A DNA stretch of 64,000 nucleotides from Phymorhynchus buccinoides (Eukaryota > Mollusca > Gastropoda > Neogastropoda > Raphitomidae). A program made the position numbers and the translations under genes. A model generated the notes under the pieces. It saw only the letters and a list, made by a program, of their open reading frames with translations, did no database searches and was not told the DNA's origin. The stretch is from NCBI GenBank assembly GCA_017654935.2, contig CM065687.1, positions 23,882,625-23,946,624 on the forward strand, written 5' to 3'. Shown here piece after piece: positions 1 through 11,242 of the stretch. Positions within the stretch are counted from its first letter, which is position 1. The number at the start of each line of letters is the position of its first letter.

Positions 1-3000
1 TGTCCTATTCTTTAACAAATTCTGCAACAATTTGTAAAGTCTTCACAAAGAAAGACTAAATCTTAGCATTGAACCACCATTGTCAAGGAATACGTTAACA
101 GCTAAGTTCGCTGGTATACTTGCAATCAAAATAAAACCGAGAGTTCCAGACTAAGATCCCTGCTATCTGTAACAGGAAGTGGCGTTAATTCTGCCTTACC
201 TTTGCGCCAGAGATGCGTCGACTCCTGGCCAGGCGGCTGGAGATTCTGGTTTCAAAGACGGGAGAGTCGGCAGCGTCACTGGAGGAGGCCAGAGAGCGCT
301 TGGACACACTGCTGCTAGAGCTGCCCACCGACATGGGGCTGCCGACACACACACACACGCGGGTCAATCATGACATTTTAATGCTTATTGTCTACAGTAC
401 AGGTCAACAGCAGGAGACACGGGGCTGTGGATAGACACACACCAGTCAGTCACAAGCCACCTCAATGCATAATGTGTACAGTACAGTCAGTAGCAGGGGA
501 CATAGGGCTGTGGATACACACACCAGTCAGTCACAAGCCACTTCAATGCATAATGTGTACAGTACAGTCAGTAGCAGGGGACATAGGACTGTGGATAGAC
601 ACACACCAGTCAGTCACAAGCCACTTCAATGCATAATGTGTACAGTAGTCAGTAGCAGGGGACATAAGGCTGGGGATAAACACACACCAGTCAGTCACAA
701 GCCACTTCAATGCATAATGTGTACAGTACAGTCAGAATAGGGGACATAGGGCTGTGGATAGACACACACCAGTCAGTCACAAGCCACTTCAATGCATATT
801 GTCTACAGTACAGGTCAACAGTAGGAGACACGGGGCTGTGGATAGACACACCAGTCAGTCACAAGCCACTTCAATGCATAATGTGTACAGTACAGTCAGT
901 ATAGGGGACACAGGGCTGGGGATAACACACACCAGTCAGTCACAAGCCACTTCAATGCATAATGTGTACAGTACAGTCAGTAGCAGGGGACATAGGGCTG
1001 GGGATAACAGGGCTGGGGATAACACACACCAGTCAGTCACAAGCCACTTCAATGCATAATGTGTACAGTACAGTCAGTAGCAGGTAGACATAGGGCTGTG
1101 GATAAACACACACCAGTCAGTCACAAGCCACTTCAATGCATAATGTGTACAGTACAGTCAGTATAGGGGACATAGGGCTGGGGATAACACACACCAGTCA
1201 GTCACAAGCCACTTCAATGCATAATGTGTACAGTACAGTCAGTATAGGGGACATAGGGCTGGGGATAACACACACCAGTCAGTCACAAGCCACTTCAATG
1301 CATAATGTGTACAGTACAGTCAGTATAGGGGACATAGGGCTGGGGATAACACACACCAGTCAGTCACAAGCCACTTCAATGCATAATGTGTACAGTACAG
1401 TCAGTATAGGGGACATAGGGCTGGGGATAACACACACCAGTCAGTCACAAGCCACTTCAATGCATAATGTGTACAGTACAGTCAGTATAGGGGACATAGG
1501 GCTGGGGATAACACACACCAGTCAGTCATAAGTTCCTTTGGTGAATAGTATTAGTATGTACAGCAGAGTCCACAACTGGAAGTAAAGGGCCAGGCCCGAC
1601 TGAGTGTGAGGGACAAATACACACCAGTCAAACTCGACTCTAAATCACTTTATTATCTCTCAAGGAGAAATTTCATTCTGGTGCCAGAATAACAAAGACA
1701 TCGACATTCGGCGTGCATGACTATAAGCACATTTTGACTTTAAAAAGTCACATGGGTATTACAAAGATGCATAAAATGCACACAGACAAACATTTAGCAT
1801 GTATGAGCATAAAGTACATATTTTAAGATTACACAATATACATGCTTAAAAATACACATTACAGGTGGATACACACAAGTCTAAGGATAAGCACGCACAT
1901 GAGGTAGTTTCTTTCAATACGATGAGCACACATTTAAAAGGATCATGAGTTTAGGAGGTGGATAGATCTGGGGATGAAAGATTTCTGTGCCCTGGAGTTG
2001 ACTTTAAAAGTCTTGAAGCGGCGTCCAGAAGGTAATAGTTCATGTATGTTCAAAACATGGGACGTGTCATTCGCAATCTTCCTGGCTTTTTGCTTGGTTC
2101 GTCTTTCGTACAGCTCATTCAAACCCGTCTCTCTCTTTCCGACAACTTTACTACTCACATTCATGATTCACCAGTCACTTAAATACATAACATGTACAGT
2201 ACACAGTACAGTACAGTCAAGTAGAGTACAATAAAGTCAAATACAGTACAGTACAGTCAAAAACAGGGGACATAGGGCTGGGGACAAACACATAACACCA
2301 GTCTGTCAATCAGTGAATCACCAGTCATTTCACTTGATAGTCACTTAATTGTCTGACAGGCTGACAGTCAATTGGTGCTTAAAAGTTAAATGTAAATTAT
2401 GTACAGTACAACAGGAAACCCAAACAGGATTGTTACCACATCGGAATCAATGCCACTGACATTTTATTTCAATGCAAAACCAAAAGGAAAAGCAACAAAC
2501 AACAAAATGAACAACAAATACACATGCAATAACTTGTGTACAAATTCCAATGCAAAACAAAATTCAAAACCACTTCAATTGTAATTCAAACCTACTTCTT
2601 TCCCACATCAAAGACAAATAATCGTACAGCAAATTTCTCCAATAGAAACTTTAACAAATCATACTTAAAAAACAGTTCTTTGTGTAACCCAAATACGTTT
2701 TAAAGTATTACACGCTTTTAAAAGTGGGCTTTTAAAATGTTATAATAAACTAGTGTTCAAGTGTTACCAGAGTCATACAATGTTTCAACAGGACCCAGTC
2801 CTTTGCTGCTGTTTGACAAACCAAGCCAAGAGACGCGCTGTGACCCAGGACAGTCTCACCTGGGCGGGGGCAAGGAGCTAGCTCCACTGCGACGTTTGGA
2901 GGACATGGGCAGCAAAGAAAGCTTCTTCTTCATGGACCCTGGGGTGCTCCCACACACTGAACTGGACGAACTGAACACCAACAACAACAGCACAGCACAC

Positions 3001-6000
3001 ATCACTCACAGGCTGTGCTAATAGCCATGCGTGACAATCGCAGGTTCTGTGCCTTACAGTGCACACTGATCGCAGGTGTTGTGAGATACAGTAAAGAACA
3101 ATCTAAAGCTTTCTTATGAGGAGTAGACAGCGACCTCAGGCTTTGTTACAAAGTAGGTCAATAATAGACTTCGCTACTGTCGTTGAAGACTAATCACAAC
3201 CTTTATCACTTATTACCTACATCACACAACACATTATAGCAGTTGTTAAAAACAAGACACTTTTCTTCAGTTTGTATTTTGTTTTCTTTTACAGAAATAA
3301 ACCAGCTTGCGTAAGTATATTCACAACAACAAAGTAACTCTTGCAAATTAACTCATGCAAATAAAAAAGCATGCACTCAATAAACATTCAAACACAAATC
3401 AGAAATGCATAAGTGTTTCGTTATGTTTTTCTTTTTTGCTTTTGTTTTTTTCCTGTGCTACCACAGCGTCAAAAACAAAATAAGGAAAAAGAAATTGCAA
3501 ACAGCACAACTCTTCCAACTGTTCATATAGCCCTGTCAAGGTAGCAGCCCTTTTCCAACCATTTTGCGTTTGAAACGGTAAAAATCAGCCTCAGAGACAG
3601 CACCTTTTTTTTTTTAAATCTCCTTGATCCTACAAAAAAAAAAAGAAATTATGAAGACCATTGGTTCAGGGATAGTGATTTTTCTGAGACAGAGAGAGAG
3701 GCAGAGAGAGAGAGAGAGAAACAGACAATGAACCAATTGAGAACAAAATATCTATCAAACTTTTCACCGCATTTTTACTTCTACATCCTCTACCCCAATT
3801 TTTCTCAACAGATTTAGACTGATCTCAAAAATGACCCCTGGGACCATCAAAAAGGGTGAAATCCTCCAATTGGAGGAAATATCTCATCTCTGACTTACCA
3901 TGACGACTTGGCCGGGGTGGAAGCCTCGGAACCAGAGAGAGACATGACCCTGAGAGGGACAGCAGCAGCCTTGGGGGCAGCAGGGGTGCTGGGGCACTGC
4001 ATGTTTCCCCCTCCTGAAGAGCCTGCTGCTGCTGCCTTGGGGGCAGCAGGGGTGCTGGGGCACTGCATGTTTCCCCCTCCTGAGGAGCCTGCTGCTGCTG
4101 CTGCAGCTGCCAGGGCTGGGTTGTCTGCTCCACATCGCAACACAGCCAGGGGACACACATGTATTGATGTAAGATTTGCAAGACTCTTACTTAATTATAA
4201 ACATTCTTTTCATTTTTGTTGTTTGTTTCTTTTACCTTATGCACCTTAGAAAGAAAAAAAAGTTAAATATAAGTGAACCTAACGTAATCAATGTTTTTCA
4301 GGATTAAGTCAAAAAGTTCACATTTTCAGGTGTGATTGTATGGAATCAAATTTCTTGTATAGCCATTTCCATCGTCAAACTTTCAAAAGAAACTGCATCC
4401 CATTGTGAATCTAATAAATGTTCAATTGAACGATCGAACATTTGCAAAGTTGTATGGGTGCAACCCCAAAAATAAACACCTGAAAGGCAGGGGTCCAAGG
4501 ACCACCCAGGCCCCGGCAGGATGCAGGGACAGAGCCCCGTTGAGGGGTTCAACGAGGCAACACACCCCTGAAGCTGAAGCAAAAATTGAATTACGAAGGC
4601 ATTTTAGATAGCAATTCAAAGATGTAATTTGAAGTTTTATTTCAAAGCACAATTTATACAAAGCTTCATTTCATGTGCCGTTGCCGATTTTATTTTGACG
4701 AATTTTTATTTTATTTTTAAGTAGTTCAGTTTCAGGTAAAAAGTGAAAAAGAAAAAGTTGCACCCATACACTCAAACTGTTAATAATTGATACAAAGTAA
4801 TTGTTTATGTAGAGCTGCAATTTTTGGGCACAATATAGTTTGGGTGTAAAAAAAAAAAAGTGAAGTGATATAGATTCTCTCATCCTAATCCCATCTTGCT
4901 TTAAAAAGAGTTTGCTCACCTGAATCATTAACACTAGCAGTAGCAGGCTTTCCCTCTTTGCTTAAAAAATTATAGTCTTCCAGAAGACAGTGGAAACCTA
5001 GTTTAACCCTTTCGCCGCCAGCCATTTTTCAGCCACAAAATACCATTAAACTTAACTGGGTAGAGAAAAGAAAATATCTGCAATATTGCGAATTCCTCTG
5101 TGACATGTATAACATTAGGCCTATCCTTACCTCCCAAAATTAAGAAAATAGGGTCTTCAATAACAGGCCCTGATTTGATGCCTTTTAGTGACATGGGTGT
5201 TGAACCATTGTGGTGCTAAAAATAGTAAAATGCGACATTGGCGGTGAAAAGGTTACTGAAAGCTTGTAGAGCTGTGTCACTCACGAGGTCTCTCCACAGT
5301 GCTCCCCATGCCAGGCACGGGCTGGGCGTGAGCAGCTCTGAGCGGTCCGGTGCTGGCACAGGCAGAGCTAGCCACCCCCTTGCCCCGCGCCACAGCCAGC
5401 GTCCTGCGCTGCAGCTGCCCGGGCTGCAGCAGCTGCAGCTTGGTGGCCAGGCCCTTGGGGATGCCGCTGCTCTTCCTGCTGCTGGCAGCAGCGGCTGGGG
5501 GGTCTGCCACCTTCTCCACTCCACTCTGCTGCACAGCCAACACCACATTACGGTTAGTTCCAAGACAGATGAAACACTTAAGAAAGATTAGTCAAAAACA
5601 CCGCTCGGAAAAAGGCGTCATCTCTGATTTGGCAACTTGAAAAGCATTTCAACTAAAGCTTATGTTATGAAAAAATGTTTTTTAAAAAGCAGAAACAAAA
5701 CCAAAAAAAGTATCAACACATAATTGTGTCGATTTATAAATTGAGTGCTATGTAAATATTTTATGACGCTTTAATGAAGCCTTTTATTATTACTTTTGAC
5801 TTTTAACTATTTGTCATTGTAAACACCTCGAGCTCCTGGTTTTATCGGGAGGCAAATTTACAGTATTATTATTATATAACAGCACTACCTGAGCTGTGGG
5901 AAGAGTCGATGACCTGTTGGTCGGCAAAGCCAGCTTCGACAACCGACAACCGACCAGCCTTTTACATTCCAACATTCCTTTCATTCCACACCCTTCACAC

Positions 6001-9000
6001 CACCCCACTCTGAGGTCGGGCCTGTAAACAATCCACAGGCAAATGTTATGACCAAACCACCACCTTTTACATTCCAACATTCCTTTCATTCCACACCCTT
6101 CACACCACCCCACTCTGCAAAAACTAACTGAGCAACTGGAACATGGTGCAGAACAAAAGCAGGTGCATATAAGAAAAACAGCATGCCACTGTTAAAGAAG
6201 AATCAGAACCTTGACATCGAAGGAGTGAGCCCGACGAAGGCCTATTCTTGTTGGAGGGGCAAATGTTATGATCAAACCACCACCTTTTACATTCCAACAT
6301 TCCTTTCATTCCACACCCTTCACACCACCCCACTCTGCAAAAACTAAATGAACAACTGGAACATGGTGCAAAACAAAAACAGGTGCATACAAGAAAAACA
6401 GCATGCCACTGCTAAGAAGAATCAGAACCTTGACGTCGAAGGAGTGAGCCCGATGAAGGCCTATTCTTGTTGGAGGGATGGAGTCCTGGCAGCTGCCTCT
6501 TTCTCTGCCACCACCACCACCCCCAAGTCTTTTGAGGCTACTGCCCAATGGACCAGCCTGCTCAGGGCATCAAGCGTTAACTAGTGTTCCAGAGAAAATC
6601 CTTTATACAAAGTGCTATTTTAAAACCATCAAAATGCATGTGTAGACCGAAGTAAGTAAACCAGAACAAAACAAAGATGTCCTTTTTTTAAACTTTATAA
6701 CAATGTCATTACTTTAGAGTCTTAATTATGATGACCTATCCTCTTCAGAACATTCTTTTAGAATTAAATGTCCCTATAGCAAATTAATAACAGATTTACT
6801 ACTATGTTGCTGAGTTGACTTATTCATAAAAGCTGTGACTGGAAAGGTCTTGGTTGTATTTATCATCAAGCAAAGTTTCGTTGTGATACTATTTGTAGGT
6901 TTTAATGAAACTTTTATTTGAGAAAATGAGAATGCTAAAGTTTTTCACCAAGCACTCATCCACTACCCAAAGGTCTTGGTTGTATTTATCATCAAGCAAA
7001 GTTTCGTTGTGATACTATTTGTAGGTTTTAATGAAACTTTTATTTGAGAAAATGAGAATGCTAAAGTTTTTCACCAAGCACTCATCCACTACCCAAAGGT
7101 CTTGGTTGTATTTATCATCAAGCAAAGTTTCGTTGTGATACTATTTGTAGGTTTTAATGAAACTTTTATTTGAGAAAATGAGAATGCTAAAGTTTTTCAC
7201 CAAGCACTCATCCACTACCCAAAGCATGAGTAATTTGACTCTTTTTTTTTAGTCAAAATTTTAAAAATCAACCTTTTAGGAAGTTTAAGTTACAAACAGC
7301 AATACCAAAGTAAATGGATACACAGTGCAATGCATTCAGATTCACTAAAGAGAATGATAATACAGTGGAACCTCCCTTATAAGACTCCCTCCCACATAAG
7401 ACCTACTTCTCTGAGACATTGCCCTTCTTTGTAAGTATTAAAATTACCTCCCTTATAAGACCCCTCCCTTATAAGACCCCTCCCTTATAAGACCTCATTT
7501 TTGGATGATTTTTGAAGGTCTTATGTTATAAGGGAGGTTCCACTGTACTGGATGTGGATAGATGTAAGCTTGAACAGTCTAGTGTAGACAATCACAACGC
7601 TAGCGAGAAGGGGAGACACTACTTTCAGATGGAGAGCCAAGTACATACCGCTCTAGGCAGCTGCAGACTTTTCCTGGCCACAGGAGGAATGCTGGCAGTG
7701 GCATGGTGCTCAGCGTTCCCCTGGTCTTCACTGCTTTCCCCTACCTCCTGGAAACAGTTGGAACAAAAATACAAAGAATCAAGGGGGAAAGGAATATATT
7801 CGAGTCTTTTCAACTCCTAGATTTTTACGTAATAATGTCAGCAAGTGTGTACATCTATCCTATCCTGTCATTTTCCTCGAATAAAAGTAAAACTCCCTCT
7901 TGTCCTCCCCTTTCCTCACAACTCTCTTATTTTCTAATGCATTGTCATTTGACAATTTTTTAGCATAACATGGCACAAAAGATCCTATGTTTAATACCCT
8001 TTTACCAAAGCTGTTTAAGAATGAAACAAATGAGCTTTTGGCTGTATGAAATGCAAAGTAACAAATGTAAAACAAAAGCTACTGACAAGATTTTGAATGA
8101 ATCACCCTGACACTGATCAGAAACTGACGTCACATTTTCAAAATTCAACTAACAGAACACAACATTACAAACAATGAAAAAAGAAACTGTAGGCGTGTAT
8201 CACACTGATTCACTGTGGCGGATAATGTCAGATATTCTTCTGTGACGGACAGCCCAAGTATTGTTGACGCAGACATAAAGAAAACAAAAAGAGCAGGTAC
8301 CTTGGGTCTGGCCAAATTGGGCTGGCTGTTGTTGTATCTCCTCAGCTTGGATGGGGGCTGCAGTCTGCTGGTTCCAGGATGCCCTCCCTGACACCCTCTC
8401 TCTGCTCTCTGCTCCTGCTTCTCAGGCCGCGTCATGTGGGAAGACAGCAGGGATTCCACAGGCTCCTCCTTGGTGAACGTGCCTTTCCTTTCATGCCCCT
8501 TCTTTGCACTGTCGGAGGACGCGTTTTCAGATCTCGCTTTCGAGACGCCAGTGCTGTACCTTCTTCGTTTTCTGGGTGAAACTGATCGGCTGTCAGTGTC
8601 ACCTTGGTGACCTTGCACTGATGCTTCTTGGCCGTCCGCAGCATTGTCACGGACCAAGGGTGTCAGTTTTCTGCGGCACAACACAGGCTTTGGGGGCTTC
8701 GCTGGGGATGAGGCCTCAGTGTCAGTGCTGTGGTTCATCAAGGCAATGCGGCAGGCCACGCTGTAGGCCTCCTTGGCCAGTTCGGCCATCTGGTCCGGCC
8801 GTAGAGGACTGAGGGGCTGGATGGCCTCCTCCGCCACTCCCGCAGCAATGCACTTCTCTGTGAAGCCCACCGGACCAAAGAACACCTCTTCATCGTCACC
8901 CTTCGCTTCCCCGGTTCCTTCCTCTTTGGCACTGCAACACAAAGAAAAGCATAACTCCAATAACTGAATAAGTACCCTTATTTTTTAAAAGAGTTTTCAT

Positions 9001-11206
9001 GCATTGTAAGCTGAACAATGTGTATACCATGATTCCACTGTTAATGGTAGTATGCTTTCGAGTTTCAGTTTGTTTGCATTTAGAGTGTTCAGACATTCTG
9101 AACGATGTTTTTACAAGACTTTTACAAGAAATGTTTTACAGAAAGAAAAGCGTAACTACAAATACAATAAGTATTCTTTTCTTTGAAAAGAGTGTTCATG
9201 CATTGTATGCTGAACAATGTGTCTACCATGATTTCCCTGTTTACAGTGGTAGTATGCTTTGGAGTTTCAGTTTGTTTCCTTTATGGTTTGTTTGTTTTCA
9301 GACATTTCAGGCTCCCTGAACAAAGTTAATACCATGATGAGAGATATTGTGTTTGATTTTGCTTGTTTTTTTCTTAAACAATTTTCAGGCAATCTACACA
9401 ACATTTCTGTCATATGTGCCAATATCAATGCTCCCTTTTTTTTAAGTCACCTGCTTGGTTGTTCGAAACGTCTTTCAGGTTTGTGATCTGTTTGCTATAA
9501 ATATTTAAGAACATTGAACTGGGATTTTTTTCCCCGTTTACATTCAAATGTATTACAGTAAAATCTTTTTCTTTTCCCTTTTTCAAAATACACCAGGGCT
9601 CCCAGGGACCCCTATTTGGGGGTCTATGAAGCACTAAAATTCTAAATGACCCTCTAAAAGAGTGTGCAGGGGGTCCCAGGGATGCACTAGAACATTTCTT
9701 TTTAGCATTCGCAATGCCACTGGGACCCTCTATCCCGGGAGCCTCTAGGACCCTTTATACTGTACGTGAAGGAGTCCCTGGGACCCCTTGTTTTGCGGGA
9801 CGATTGGGAGCCCTGATACAGTATGACTAAAATGTGTTCACCACAGACAGACTCAACACGTGGGTTGGGAAAGAGAACCCAGACATTGTGTAATTATGTG
9901 TCTGATACATTCATTGGAGATACAGACTTTTCTACTTCTTTACTAACTTCATAAAACCTTAGCACACCATTAAAAGCCTACCTTTCCGGTGAGACGGGTA
10001 GATCAAAATCAAAAACCTCATCATCGATCAGCTGCACATCTGTCCCAGGAAGAAACATAAATAGTGATTAACATGGACTGAATGGCTCATCAACGTCATC
10101 ATCATCATTATTGTCCTCATCAACATTATCATAGAATGATTGACACATCATTTTGTACTTTTTTCATTTCATTCTAAATTTGCTGCTCCTAATGCTTCAC
10201 AGAGAAAGCCGAACTCAACAATAGTAGAGCGATGATATGTAAAATCAACACAGAACAAAATATTATACCTGAGAGAGACTTTTGTGTCTCCATATGCTTC
10301 TCTTTGCCTCCAAAGTCTTGTTTGAGGCAATCTTCAACAACATCACTTTTGCTGTCACTTTGACTTGCTTTTCTGGTCACTTCAATGGGTTCTGGAAAAC
10401 AATGTAATTATATGCACAAACAGTAACACGTTCAAATATCAACTTTCACTACTTATCAGTATCACTCAAATGAACTATTTTTTTGTATTTTGTATTCATT
10501 TTTATTCAATATCTTTTTCCAAAAGAAAAGGTTTTTGCTCGCTTAATATTTGAACTTTGAAGATCTGATCAACAGATTAAAGATTCCAGGACTTTTTCCA
10601 AGAGCTTTTTTGCACATGTGTGATATCTTTCCAGCACTTTTCAAGCTTAGCTATGCAAATGGACTGTCAGTTTTCCAGGTATTGTGTGAACTTTGCATTA
10701 CGATTGAAGATCAATTACGCAGCTTTCACTTTCACTTTAATATTGGTCCAATCCGAAGGCTAGCCTTAGTTAATTTAAAGTAATAATCATAGCTTAAGCT
10801 AGGCACACACTTGTGGTGCTTGCCAGTTATTAGAAATAATGTCTGCTACCTGTTACTGGTGCAGAGTTTTCTTTGTCTTCCCCAGCACTGTCTGTTTTGT
10901 TGGGGACAGGTTCAGACAGATCAATCAAAATACCCACAGCGCATCCTGAGGAAAGAAAAAATCATGAAAAATTGAAATTACTGGCACACTATTCAATAAA
11001 CATTGATATCATGTGTGATAAGTGAACAGACGCACACACAGTGACACACACACACACACAGTGACACACACACATACAAAACAATATCTACATTTTGCAA
11101 GAAAAGATCATTTATAAGCGGAAAGGATCATGCACTGATCTTTTTGTTGCTTTTGTTGAGACTTGAGGTCTTGCTTGAACCCTACCCCACCCTAAAAAAT
11201 GTGTGC

Positions 11207-11242
<36 letters not shown>

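Noticed and set aside
370..1531. ORFs of repeated MHNVYSTVSIGDIGLGITHT peptides
   Set aside because: The 81-bp minisatellite period is a multiple of three, so frames stay open; it is intronic and lacks gene-like composition.
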